This document shows positions 1-7,005 of a DNA stretch of 10,040 nt, in pieces (within the stretch, counting starts at the first letter, position 1; each line of letters begins with the position of its first letter). The notes beneath the pieces were generated by a model. That model did no database searches. It saw only the letters and a list, made by a program, of their open reading frames with translations, and was not told the DNA's origin. Both the position numbers and the translations under genes were made by a program. Source of the stretch: an uncultured Clostridia bacterium (GTDB taxonomy: Bacteria; Bacillota; Clostridia; Oscillospirales; Acutalibacteraceae); the NCBI GenBank assembly GCA_946497265.1, contig CAMMKL010000057.1:1-10040 (forward strand), written 5' to 3'.

Positions 1-138
1 GGAATGGGCGTTGGTAAACCGCTCGCCCTTGTGCGCAAGATTGTCGAGGTTTGGGGTTTCCACCACGGGATGGCCGTTGATGCCCAAGCAGTCGCCGCGC
101 ATCTGATCCACCGTGATTAATAATACGTTAGGTCTCAT
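1..138 (-). CDS. Sulfatase (arylsulfatase A-like), N-terminal 46 residues, cut by window edge
   Basis: The visible part starts MRPNVLLITVDQMRGDCLGI and continues with PNLDNLA near residues 34-40. This is the standard opening of the alkaline-phosphatase-superfamily sulfatases: a beta strand followed by the metal-binding Asp (D11), then 'TPNLDxLAxxG'. Family members hydrolyse sulfate esters of sugars or aromatic compounds. The Cys/Ser-x-Pro-x-Arg motif that becomes formylglycine would lie just past the window edge, so activity and subtype cannot be judged. I chose the ATG at 138 because an AGGA lies 8 nt upstream; an in-frame ATG at 147 has no suitably spaced Shine-Dalgarno. The start lies inside the last codons of the upstream lipase gene (11-nt overlap), so translational coupling is likely. 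A related phosphatase or phosphoglycerol transferase remains possible from so short a fragment. Confidence 0.85.
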   Translation of the reverse strand, partial: MRPNVLLITVDQMRGDCLGINGHPVVETPNLDNLAHKGERFTNAHS

Positions 139-1096
139 GGCTTTCATCCTTTCTTTGTTTTCCTTCCAGAAGTCGCTCCAGGAATCGATGGATATCCCGG
201 TACACTTCCTCTTTATTGGTTTCATTGAGCAGCTCATGCCGCGCACCCGGATAGAGCTTTATCGTAACAGCATGCCCGCTTTTTTCAAGGCGGCGCGCAA
301 TTTTGCGAACACCCTTTCCAAAATCGCCGACCGGATCTTTGTCCCCCGCGATGAAAAAAACCGGTATATAGGGAAATCCCCGGTACCACTCCGGGGAATT
401 GACCCGCTCAAGCAAAACAATCAATTCCCGATACCCGGACGTTGTAAAAGGAAATCCGCACAAAGGATCCGCATTAAAGCGTTCCACCGCTTTTTCGTCG
501 CGGGAAAGCCACTCATTTTCCATCCGGTTGGGGGCGAACGGTTTGTCGTACTGCCCGGTGGTGAGACGCTGCAGCCGGCTGTCGTATGCCCGGGGGCCTT
601 TTTTTCGCATCAGATGTTCCGCCAAAAGCCGGCCGCCCTTCATCAAAGCCTCATTCATCCCCGCGCTGGTACCCGCCAAAACAGCGCCGGACACGCCCGC
701 ACCGTATTGAGCCAAATATTCGCGGGTAAGGAAGGAACCCATGCTGTGCCCCATTAGAAAGTAAGGTACAGCCGGGTAGTCCGCCTGCACGATTCGGCGG
801 AGCTTATCCATATCGTTTACTAAGCCCTGATACCCGCCTGCTCCAAAATATCCATAACCCGCCCCGTTTGTCACCGAACGGCCATGTCCCGCGTGATCAT
901 GTATACATACGGCAAAACCAAGCCCAGCCATATAGGTTGCAAAGTCCTGATAGCGCGCGCTGTGTTCCGCCATTCCATGTGCAATCTGTAATATTGCCCG
1001 GACATTCTCTACCGGAACCGGTTCATAAATACGGGCAAAAATCCGGCCTTCCCCGCCGGAAGCTTCAAAGGTAATTTCTCTGTTACTGAAATCCAA
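128..1096 (-). CDS. Alpha/beta hydrolase, monoacylglycerol lipase / lysophospholipase family
   Basis: This 322-residue protein has a full serine-hydrolase fold of the PldB/YtpA (COG2267) type. The oxyanion strand 'HGMAEHS' is at residues 40-46 and 'DHAGHGRS' at 67-74. The nucleophile elbow GHSMGS has Ser118, the acid is probably Asp254 in 'AGDKDPVG', and the base is His287 in 'YPGARHE'. The family cleaves monoacylglycerols, lysophospholipids or similar esters; the exact substrate cannot be read from sequence. There is no signal peptide, so it is probably cytoplasmic or membrane-peripheral. The only sensible start is TTG at 1096, with GGGGAAG just upstream; a nearby ATG is out of frame. It lies 30 nt after mscL and overlaps the sulfatase start, so the three are probably cotranscribed. 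The frame is open back to the mscL stop codon. Confidence 0.9.
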   Translation of the reverse strand: MDFSNREITFEASGGEGRIFARIYEPVPVENVRAILQIAHGMAEHSARYQDFATYMAGLGFAVCIHDHAGHGRSVTNGAGYGYFGAGGYQGLVNDMDKLRRIVQADYPAVPYFLMGHSMGSFLTREYLAQYGAGVSGAVLAGTSAGMNEALMKGGRLLAEHLMRKKGPRAYDSRLQRLTTGQYDKPFAPNRMENEWLSRDEKAVERFNADPLCGFPFTTSGYRELIVLLERVNSPEWYRGFPYIPVFFIAGDKDPVGDFGKGVRKIARRLEKSGHAVTIKLYPGARHELLNETNKEEVYRDIHRFLERLLEGKQRKDESHET

Positions 1097-1126
1097 GGCG
1101 GCTTCCCCATTTCCAAAAGGTAAATA

Positions 1127-1540
1127 CTACTCGTCCAACACCGATGTGCAATGCGGGCATCGCGTTGCTTTGGCATCTATCTCCGTACAACAATAAGGGC
1201 AAAGTTTGGTAGAAGGTGGGGCCTCTTCTTCCTCTTTTTTCCTTCCTAGTTTGGAAAGCCTGTTGAGGCCTTTCACCAAAAGGAAAATCACAAAAGCCAT
1301 GATGAAAAAATTGATAACGGCGGTCAAAAAGGAGCCATAGGCAATTTTCGTATCGTTGACAATCCAGACCCAATCCTTAAAATCCGTTTTGGCAAACAGG
1401 CCGATGAACGGACTGATGACGTCGTTGACCAAGGAGTTTACAATACCTTGAAAAGCTGCGCCGATGATAACACCGACCGCTAAATCCATCACATTGCCGC
1501 GCAGTGCAAATTCTTTGAATTCTGAAAAAAATTTTTTCAT
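1127..1540 (-). CDS. mscL: Large-conductance mechanosensitive channel MscL with C-terminal zinc ribbon
   Basis: MscL forms a homopentameric inner-membrane pore that opens under membrane tension and releases solutes during hypo-osmotic shock. At 137 residues it has the usual length. The amphipathic N-terminal helix and 'EFALRGNVMDLAVGVIIGAAF' region (about 9-30) mark the pore-lining TM1, and TM2 is about 68-92. A Lys/Glu-rich linker (about 98-106) then leads to a zinc ribbon with Cys114, Cys117, Cys128 and Cys131, in place of the plain helical tail of the E. coli protein. As I recall, such a tail occurs in other Gram-positive MscL proteins. The ATG is preceded by GGAGG 6 nt upstream and by a good promoter, so it is the first gene of an operon with the lipase and sulfatase. 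It ends in TAG. Confidence 0.96.
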   Translation of the reverse strand: MKKFFSEFKEFALRGNVMDLAVGVIIGAAFQGIVNSLVNDVISPFIGLFAKTDFKDWVWIVNDTKIAYGSFLTAVINFFIMAFVIFLLVKGLNRLSKLGRKKEEEEAPPSTKLCPYCCTEIDAKATRCPHCTSVLDE

Positions 1541-1559
1541 AGGATTCCTCCGTTTTCAT

Positions 1560-1576
1560 GTCAAATGAGCTTTGAC
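1560..1576 (-). other. Small hairpin in the mscL leader
   Basis: A perfect inverted repeat (GTCAAA, 5-nt loop, TTTGAC) lies in the leader, between the promoter and the ribosome binding site. It is short and AT-rich, so it could be a weak RNA hairpin, a small operator, or chance. No T-run follows, so it is not a terminator. Confidence 0.3.
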
Positions 1577-1600
1577 TCGGTCGCATGTTTTTCTCTACTC

Positions 1601-1628
1601 ATTATAACACATCAAAAGGGCACTGCAA
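1601..1628 (-). promoter_or_regulatory. Sigma-A-type promoter of the mscL-lipase-sulfatase operon
   Basis: On the minus strand, TTGCAG (1628-1623) is followed after 16 nt by a perfect TATAAT (1606-1601). The -10 box lies about 60 nt upstream of the mscL ATG. No terminator separates it from the radical SAM gene upstream, so some read-through into mscL is also possible. Confidence 0.75.
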
Positions 1629-1682
1629 GCCTGTTTTTATGAATAGTCTTCCAAATTCCAAAGGAAAAAATGTAACCAGAGT

Positions 1683-2582
1683 TTATTCGCATCCCGTACC
1701 CAATACGCCTTGCAGGCTAAAATCGGGGATAAAATCCTTACTAGCGCTGGAAAGCCGCTGGACATAACCGTCCAGCCCCAGATCAAACAGAACGTCTTGT
1801 ACCTTGCGGTATTCCCGTTTGGTAATCCTCCGGTTCATTTCCGGAAAATCCGCCGCCCTGCCGCAAGGCAGATATTGCCCCATCAGGCTCACCAAAATAT
1901 CCTGAGGCAGCTTTTCCCGGATAAGGCGAAGCGCGGCAATGGAGTTGCGCGTGTTTTCCGGGAGTACCAAATGCCGTACCAGCGTGCCGCGGAGGAGCAT
2001 GCCTTCTTCATCAAACACCGGCGCACCGGTCTGGCGGGCCATCTCGTTTATGGCGGCGAGCGCCGTTTGCGTATAGTCCGGTACCCCCGAATAGCGGAGG
2101 GCTTTTTGATCGTCGGCGTATTTAAAGTCGGGAAGATAAATATCCACATAGCCCTCCAGGCCGCGCAGCGTCTCTACCCTTTCATAGCCGCTGGAATTGT
2201 ACACTATGGGAATCCGAGGCCGGTAGAGCCGTAAGCTCTGGAGGATTGCGGGTACAAAATGGGTGGGGTTTACCAGATTGATGTTATGCGCTCCCTGGTC
2301 CTCCAGTTCCCGATAAATTCGCGCCAAGCGTTCCACGGAAATGACTTCCCCGAAATTTTTGCTGCTCAGGTCATAATTCTGGCAAAAAATGCATTTTAAG
2401 GTACAGCCGCTGAAAAAAATCGTTCCCGAACCGCGTTTGCCGCTGATGCAGGGTTCTTCCCAAGCATGCAGGGCCGCCCGCGCGATCTTGGGGAGCGTAC
2501 CCATTTGGCAAAAGCCTTCGCCCCAATTCTCTCCTCGCGCAGCGCGGCATTGGCGGGGGCAAAGCGAGCAAAATGGTTGCAT
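1683..2582 (-). CDS. Radical SAM protein, PflA/PflX-like (COG1313 group)
   Basis: This 299-residue protein carries the radical SAM signature CxxxCxxC at Cys60, Cys64 and Cys67 ('GCTLKCIFCQNYD'), which holds the 4Fe-4S cluster that cleaves S-adenosylmethionine. An N-terminal Cys-rich segment (Cys5, Cys8, Cys12, Cys25) is typical of COG1313 proteins annotated as putative pyruvate formate-lyase activating enzymes. No pyruvate formate-lyase gene or other glycyl radical enzyme is nearby, so the true substrate is unknown. The AmrS enzyme of the AmmeMemoRadiSam group is related, but no Memo or AMMECR1 partner is present. The ATG at 2582 has AGGAG 9 nt upstream. It follows the PgeF-like gene by 65 nt with no visible terminator or clear promoter, so cotranscription is likely. 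It ends in TAA. Confidence 0.85.
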   Translation of the reverse strand: MQPFCSLCPRQCRAARGENWGEGFCQMGTLPKIARAALHAWEEPCISGKRGSGTIFFSGCTLKCIFCQNYDLSSKNFGEVISVERLARIYRELEDQGAHNINLVNPTHFVPAILQSLRLYRPRIPIVYNSSGYERVETLRGLEGYVDIYLPDFKYADDQKALRYSGVPDYTQTALAAINEMARQTGAPVFDEEGMLLRGTLVRHLVLPENTRNSIAALRLIREKLPQDILVSLMGQYLPCGRAADFPEMNRRITKREYRKVQDVLFDLGLDGYVQRLSSASKDFIPDFSLQGVLGTGCE

Positions 2583-2647
2583 GGCTCCTTTCTCCTTTCC
2601 TATATGACGTTGATAATCCTGGGGTTTTCTTTACAAGAGAAATGAAA

Positions 2648-3478
2648 TCAAAAAACTCCCATCATTGCCGCCATGCCGCCCCGTTTGCCCCCGGTCGCAC
2701 GGTGGGAGATCAGAAGATCATGGTTGCATCGGGTGCATAGGTCGGTAACCGAAAGGTGTTCCGGGAGCACGCCCGCGTTTCGTAAAATCCGGCGGTTGGC
2801 TTCCCACAAATTGAGCATATATTTATCCCCTTCTTTTGGGGTAACGAACTCCTCCGGTTTAAGATCCTGCATGGCCAAAAATTCCCGGGCTACAGGTTCA
2901 TCCACCTCATAGCAGCACGGCCCGATGGACGGGCCCACAGCCGCCAGAAGATCTTCTGGGCGTGAACCGAATTCCTCTGACATCCTTCGTATGGTTTCTT
3001 CCCCGATCCTTCCGACCGTACCGCGCCAGCCGGCGTGCGCCAGGCCGACCGCACGCTTGACGGGATCGACAAAAAAGAGGGGGACGCAATCGGCATAATA
3101 GGTCACCAGGGTAATGCCGGGTTCGTCCGTAATCAAGCCGTCTACGCTTTTCAGATCACGCGGGCGGTAAATCCCAATCCCCTTTTCCGCCGCTCCCACC
3201 CGGCGCACATAGGTGTGGTGATCCTGCGCGGAAGCTACCAGCCCTTCGTATACAAATCCGGCCGCGTTACAGATGCGGCGATAATTTTCCTGCACATTCT
3301 CGTCCGGATCCCCTCGACCGAAGCTCAAATTCATAGAGGTGAACTCCCCCTCGCTGACGCCGCCCACGCGGGTGGTAAACGCGTGGCGGACAAAAGGCAC
3401 CGCTTCCAGCGCCGGAAAAGTCAGATACCCCACGCCTTCTTTAAAATTTAGATGCATTGTTTTGCTTGCAAAAATCAT
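2648..3478 (-). CDS. pgeF: Laccase-domain (multicopper polyphenol oxidase) protein, PgeF/YlmD/LACC1 family
   Basis: This 276-residue protein has the complete signature of the Cu-oxidase_4 / DUF152 family. 'NLSFGRGD' (50-57) is followed by the zinc ligands: His87 in 'QDHHTYV', Cys131 in 'YADCVPL' and His148 in 'AHAGWRG'. 'GPSIGPCCYEV' (182-192), a Cys248/Cys251 pair and 'SHRATGG' (259-265) complete it. Members are described as purine nucleoside phosphorylases/adenosine deaminases, and E. coli PgeF as a peptidoglycan-precursor editing enzyme that removes wrongly inserted L-Ser. In many Firmicutes this gene (ylmD) sits by the division cluster; here it does not. The ATG at 3478 has GGGAGG 7 nt upstream. 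The gene starts just after the exonuclease terminator and probably leads a two-gene unit with the radical SAM gene. Confidence 0.93.
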   Translation of the reverse strand: MIFASKTMHLNFKEGVGYLTFPALEAVPFVRHAFTTRVGGVSEGEFTSMNLSFGRGDPDENVQENYRRICNAAGFVYEGLVASAQDHHTYVRRVGAAEKGIGIYRPRDLKSVDGLITDEPGITLVTYYADCVPLFFVDPVKRAVGLAHAGWRGTVGRIGEETIRRMSEEFGSRPEDLLAAVGPSIGPCCYEVDEPVAREFLAMQDLKPEEFVTPKEGDKYMLNLWEANRRILRNAGVLPEHLSVTDLCTRCNHDLLISHRATGGKRGGMAAMMGVF

Positions 3479-3571
3479 TCCGTTTCCTCCCTTGCTTCAC
3501 TCATTCCAGCCGCTAGGCTCTCTTTATTAAACTGCGGCGCCCCCTCAAAAAATGCCGCAACACGCCGATTC

Positions 3572-3600
3572 AAAAAAAGGACGGCATCTTTGCCATCCTT
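3572..3600 (-). terminator. Rho-independent terminator of the typA-exonuclease operon
   Basis: Read on the minus strand, a 10-bp stem (AAGGATGGCA pairing with TGCCGTCCTT, one G-T wobble) with a 4-nt loop runs straight into seven T residues. It starts 7 nt after the exonuclease stop codon. Confidence 0.9.
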
Positions 3601-3606
3601 TTCGCT

Positions 3607-4476
3607 TTACTCCTCTTCCGCCTCTTCCGGTTTTTCCTGGGGAGGCACCGGCAAGGCTCTTTTTTTCACCATCAAGCCCTCGTATTTTAGTTTAAATTGG
3701 ATCCTGCCCACAAATTCGTGCCCGCAATGCTCACATAAAAAACGCGCGCGATAGCTTTTGTTTTTAAACTCCCAATCCCCTTTTCTATGCGCCCGCCGAC
3801 CGCACTGGTCGCAATCAAAATGCATTGTGGAGCGGTCGATCAGGGGATTATTCAGGTCGCACAAAATGGTAGTTTTAAAACCGATGCGGTCAAAAAATTC
3901 ATCGCAGTCCGCTTTTTGATAATATGTTTTTATGGTAACCGGATCAAACAACCGGCGCAGGCATGCAGACGAAAGCAGGCTGTCATCAAGCGCCCGATGG
4001 TGCTCCACGCCCTCCTCGTCTATGCTTAAAAGCTGCGCCGCCGTGCTCAGCCCCATCTGTTTCCCCGATTCATAGGATAACTGCCTCTCACAATAATACT
4101 GCAGATCGACATAATAGGTAAGAAAAGGGATGCGGTCGCTACCGGTATAGTAACGTTGGTTTTCCATCAAGGCCAAGATATCCGAGGTCCCCCATGTCAT
4201 GAGCACACCGTTTCCCAGAAAGGTTTTGAATCGGCTAAGCGCCTGCGTAAAGGGAATCCCGGCTTCCAGCTCTTCGCTGCTGATGTGGGTAAGCCTTTTT
4301 ACTTTGCCGCTCAGCCGTTTTCCTATCTGCGGGCGGACTACCTCAGAATAAGTAGCCAGAAGGTTCATTTTTTCATCCAGTTTCACTGCTCCAAATTCAA
4401 TGATCTCGTTAATAAATCCATCCAGGCGGCGGCTGAAAGTCCCATTCCATTCCAAGTCCAGAATTACATACTGCAT
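3607..4476 (-). CDS. DEDDh 3'-5' exonuclease with C-terminal Cys4 zinc finger
   Basis: The protein belongs to the RNase T / DNA polymerase III epsilon superfamily. It opens MQYVILDLEWNG with the first two metal ligands (DxE, residues 7 and 9). A further Asp lies in 'WGTSDIL' (99) and the last motif is 'HHRALDD' with His160 and Asp165. The DEDDh active site is therefore intact and should hydrolyse DNA or RNA 3' ends with two metal ions. After the domain comes a Cys4 module (Cys222, Cys225, Cys248, Cys251) and an acidic tail. The chosen start (ATG 4476, 289 residues) matches the family N-terminus and has AAAGGA 9 nt upstream. An in-frame ATG at 4503 would add nine residues and overlaps the typA stop as TAATG. 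It is cotranscribed with typA; the substrate is unknown. Confidence 0.87.
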   Translation of the reverse strand: MQYVILDLEWNGTFSRRLDGFINEIIEFGAVKLDEKMNLLATYSEVVRPQIGKRLSGKVKRLTHISSEELEAGIPFTQALSRFKTFLGNGVLMTWGTSDILALMENQRYYTGSDRIPFLTYYVDLQYYCERQLSYESGKQMGLSTAAQLLSIDEEGVEHHRALDDSLLSSACLRRLFDPVTIKTYYQKADCDEFFDRIGFKTTILCDLNNPLIDRSTMHFDCDQCGRRAHRKGDWEFKNKSYRARFLCEHCGHEFVGRIQFKLKYEGLMVKKRALPVPPQEKPEEAEEE

Positions 4477-4485
4477 CGGGCCGTG

Positions 4486-4491
4486 TCCTTT
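4486..4491 (-). promoter_or_regulatory. Ribosome binding site favouring the internal exonuclease start
   Basis: AAAGGA lies 9 nt before the ATG at 4476. The upstream ATG at 4503 has only AGAGGA, which ends 2 nt before it, too close for normal initiation unless it is coupled to typA termination. Confidence 0.5.
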
Positions 4492-4502
4492 CGGAGTCAT
4501 CA

Positions 4503-6320
4503 TTATCCTCTTGCCTGCTTTTTCATGCGGAGTTCTTTGTTTAAGATCGTTTTGCGCAATCGGATGTTCTTGGGAGTCACTTCAACAAGTTCGTCGTCCT
4601 TAATAAATTCCAACGACTGCTCCAAACTCATAATGCTGGGGGGAGTCAGCTTAAGCGCCTCATCGGAGCCTGCCGCGCGGGTGTTCGTCACGTGTTTTTT
4701 CTTACAGACGTTTACCACAATGTCTTCGGCCTTGGGACTGGCACCCACAATCATCCCCTCGTATACCGGTACGCCTGGGCCAACAAAAAGGCGGCCGCGG
4801 TCCTGCGCGCCCCACAGGCCGTACCCGGTAGTCTCCCCGGTTTCGTGTACGATCAGGGAGCCCTGCGAACGCTGCTGAATATCTCCCTTATAGGGCTCGT
4901 AACCGTCAAACACATGGTTCATGATGCCGTTGCCGTTGGTATCGCTCAAAAATTCAGACCGATAGCCCATCAGTCCGCGAGCTGGGATACGGAATTCCAA
5001 ATGCGTGACGCCCGTGTCGCGCGTTCCCATATTGAGCAACTCTGCCTTTCGGGAACCCAACTTTTCCATGACTGCGCCCACATAACTGTCGGGTACTTCG
5101 ATCATCAACAGTTCAATCGGCTCGCACTGTTTGCCGTTGATCAGTTTATAAATCACCTGTGGGCGGGAAACCTGGAACTCATACCCTTGGCGTCGCATCT
5201 GTTCAATTAAAATAGAGAGGTGCAACTCTCCGCGTCCGGACACCTTGAAGGTATCGGTCGAGTCGGTATCCTCTACGCGCATGGCGACATTTGTCTCTAC
5301 TTCTTTAAACAGGCGGTCGCGCAAATTGCGGGAGGTCACAAACTTTCCTTCCCGGCCGGAAAAGGGGCTGTTGTTTACCATAAACAGCATGGAAACCGTC
5401 GGCTCGTCGATCTTTACAAAGGGCAGCGGCTCGACGCAGTCGGGGGAACAGGCGGTTTCTCCAATGTTCAAATCCGATATGCCGGAAACCGCAATCAGGT
5501 CGCCCAGCTTGGCCGATTCCGCCTCTACCCGTTTGAGTCCTTCAAACTGGTAGAGCTTGGTAATGCGCACATTGTTGGTACCGCCGTCCTTACGGCACAG
5601 CACCACGCTTTGATTGACTTTCACGCTGCCGCGTTCCACACGCCCAACGCCGATGCGCCCCACATAATCGTCATAATCGATATTGGAAAACAATATCTGC
5701 AACGGCCCGTTCATTTCGCCCTGCGGAGCAGGCACCTCGTTGATGATCATTTCAAACAAAGGGGTCATATCGCTGCCGGGTATGTCCGGGTCGGTGGTTG
5801 CATAGCCATCACGGCCGGAGGCATACACCACCGGGAATTCAAGCTGATCGTCATCCGCCCCCAGCTCAATAAACAGGTCGAGCACCTCATCCACTACTTC
5901 TTTGGGACGGGCGCCGGGACGGTCAATTTTGTTAACCACTACAACCGGCTTTTTGCCAAGGCCGAGCGCCTTTTTTAACACAAAACGGGTCTGAGGCATA
6001 CAGCCTTCAAAGGCGTCCACCAGCAGCAGCACGCCGTCCACCATCATGAGGATGCGCTCCACCTCTCCGCCAAAATCGGCGTGACCGGGGGTATCTACAA
6101 TATTGATTTTGGTATTCCCGTACATGACCGCCGTATTTTTAGAGAGAATGGTGATCCCGCGTTCGCGCTCCAGATCGCCGGAATCCATGACACGTTCTGC
6201 TACCGCCTCATTCGCTCGGAATACGCCGCTCTGCCGCAGGAGCTGGTCAACCAAGGTCGTTTTTCCATGGTCAACATGGGCGATGATCGCAACATTTCTC
6301 AAATCTTCTCTAATATCCAT
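4503..6320 (-). CDS. typA: Translational GTPase TypA/BipA
   Basis: TypA is a ribosome-binding GTPase of the EF-G/LepA family, linked to 50S assembly and to growth under stress or low temperature. The 605-residue product is standard length. GTPase motifs are G1 'AHVDHGKT' (14-21), G2 'RERGITI' (52-58), G3 'DTPGH' (76-80) and G4 'NKID' (130-133). EF-Tu-like domain II and EF-G-like domains III and V follow, and then the TypA-specific C-terminal domain with 'KKKHVTNTRAAGSDE' near residues 550-565. I chose the ATG at 6320, which has AGAGG 8 nt upstream and gives the family N-terminus. A GTG at 6341 would add seven residues but has no Shine-Dalgarno. The stop touches the possible first ATG of the exonuclease, so the two form an operon. 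Confidence 0.98.
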   Translation of the reverse strand: MDIREDLRNVAIIAHVDHGKTTLVDQLLRQSGVFRANEAVAERVMDSGDLERERGITILSKNTAVMYGNTKINIVDTPGHADFGGEVERILMMVDGVLLLVDAFEGCMPQTRFVLKKALGLGKKPVVVVNKIDRPGARPKEVVDEVLDLFIELGADDDQLEFPVVYASGRDGYATTDPDIPGSDMTPLFEMIINEVPAPQGEMNGPLQILFSNIDYDDYVGRIGVGRVERGSVKVNQSVVLCRKDGGTNNVRITKLYQFEGLKRVEAESAKLGDLIAVSGISDLNIGETACSPDCVEPLPFVKIDEPTVSMLFMVNNSPFSGREGKFVTSRNLRDRLFKEVETNVAMRVEDTDSTDTFKVSGRGELHLSILIEQMRRQGYEFQVSRPQVIYKLINGKQCEPIELLMIEVPDSYVGAVMEKLGSRKAELLNMGTRDTGVTHLEFRIPARGLMGYRSEFLSDTNGNGIMNHVFDGYEPYKGDIQQRSQGSLIVHETGETTGYGLWGAQDRGRLFVGPGVPVYEGMIVGASPKAEDIVVNVCKKKHVTNTRAAGSDEALKLTPPSIMSLEQSLEFIKDDELVEVTPKNIRLRKTILNKELRMKKQARG

Positions 6321-6328
6321 CCAAGATA

Positions 6329-6333
6329 CCTCT
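6329..6333 (-). promoter_or_regulatory. Ribosome binding site setting the typA start
   Basis: AGAGG lies 8 nt before the ATG at 6320. It would fall inside the coding sequence if the upstream GTG (6341) were used, so it argues for the shorter protein. Confidence 0.75.
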
Positions 6334-6358
6334 TTTTCCACAAATTACATACCGAGCT

Positions 6359-6388
6359 ATTATAGCATATCCGTAAAATCGGAATCAA
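6359..6388 (-). promoter_or_regulatory. Extended -10 promoter of typA-exonuclease
   Basis: On the minus strand, TTGATT (6388-6383), an 18-nt spacer and a perfect TATAAT (6364-6359) preceded by TGC make a strong sigma-A promoter about 40 nt before the typA ATG. The -35 hexamer overlaps one of three ATTGAT copies in this intergenic region. Confidence 0.75.
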
Positions 6389-6417
6389 TTTCTATTTTAT
6401 ATCAATTTCCAATCAAT
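6384..6417 (-). repeat. Three ATTGAT direct repeats upstream of and into the typA -35
   Basis: The hexamer ATTGAT occurs at 6417-6412, 6406-6401 and 6389-6384 on the minus strand, so successive starts are 11 and 17 nt apart. The last copy overlaps the typA -35 box. This could be a regulator site or simply AT-rich sequence. Confidence 0.35.
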
Positions 6418-6423
6418 TCGGGT

Positions 6424-6918
6424 TCAATTTATAGCTACTACGGTTTTTCCTCCGCAGGAGGCAAGATAATCGATACACACCGCAATGCTTAAACACAGGA
6501 CGGCGTTTCTCTCTTCGTTTAAATTGATCTCATAATAACTCCTCCTGGGCTCCCAGCATTTTCCGTGTATCATCAGCACCCGCCCGGATGCGTCTATTAA
6601 ATCAAAGCTGCGTGCAATAATATCCCCACGCAGCCGCCAGTTTTTACGGCTTACCTTTAAAAGGGCTTTCCCCCCGGCCGGATTTTGCAGAAGGGTAGCG
6701 CTCTCCCCCTCCCCCGCGGTTATGACGCTAAAGCAATACGGCTGCATGGCATACTGGCGAATCCGTGCCAGCCGCAATCCTTCTCTTCCGAAAAGATAAA
6801 GCACCGTACCGCCAAAGACCGGTTCGCCCGTAACCCGAAAACAAATATCCCCCGATTCGTCCAGAATGACAAAGCAGCCGCCTTCCTCCGATGTATCCTG
6901 TTTTAGAAAAAGCCTCAT
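6424..6918 (-). CDS. LURP-one-related (tubby-like fold) protein
   Basis: This 164-residue protein resembles the LURP-one-related / DUF567 family, which forms a tubby-like 12-stranded beta barrel around a hydrophobic helix. The pattern is seen in 'MRLFLKQ', the repeated 'FxVxDExGxxxFxVxGE' layout near residues 16-34, and 'FDLIDASGRVLMIHGK' near 105-120. 'YYEINLNEERNAVL' then leads into a hydrophobic C-terminal helix 'CLSIAVCIDYL' (about 142-152). Bacterial members have no firm biochemical role; membrane or lipid binding has been proposed from the tubby similarity. The ATG at 6918 has AAAGGAG 10 nt upstream, and the gene has its own promoter. I see no terminator between it and typA, so read-through is possible. 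The family call rests on pattern recognition, not on a profile search. Confidence 0.7.
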   Translation of the reverse strand: MRLFLKQDTSEEGGCFVILDESGDICFRVTGEPVFGGTVLYLFGREGLRLARIRQYAMQPYCFSVITAGEGESATLLQNPAGGKALLKVSRKNWRLRGDIIARSFDLIDASGRVLMIHGKCWEPRRSYYEINLNEERNAVLCLSIAVCIDYLASCGGKTVVAIN

Positions 6919-7005
6919 ATGGATTCTTCTCCTTTGCCGCCGTTGCCGAATTCTCCTGCCGTCTTTTATCCGATCTTTCTACAGGGTATATACACGCATA
7001 CTATT

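Noticed and set aside
113..757. Plus-strand open frame opposite the lipase
   Set aside because: The opposite strand carries a complete catalytic triad in frame; the plus-strand reading is low-complexity, basic and without motifs.
1710..2234. Plus-strand open frame opposite the radical SAM gene
   Set aside because: Antisense shadow of a well-supported gene with no recognisable domain.
1683..2582. Radical SAM gene as AmrS of the AmmeMemoRadiSam group
   Set aside because: The Memo and AMMECR1 partner genes are absent and the overall pattern fits COG1313 better.
3508..3536. Promoter for pgeF just after the typA-operon terminator
   Set aside because: A TAATAA -10 can be seen, but no -35 better than a T-run at a sensible spacing. 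A promoter must exist nearby, but I cannot place it.
3533..3559. GC-rich inverted repeat TGCGGC...GCCGCA before pgeF as a second terminator
   Set aside because: Only 6 bp with a 15-nt loop and no T-run after it. The clear terminator is at 3572-3600. It may be a leader hairpin at most.
5220..5978. Long plus-strand open frame opposite typA
   Set aside because: It is fully antisense to a certain gene, shows no family-like sequence, and has no promoter or ribosome binding site. It reflects codon bias of typA.
6321..6341. GTG at 6341 as the typA start
   Set aside because: It lacks a Shine-Dalgarno, and the typical RBS and family N-terminus point to the ATG at 6320.
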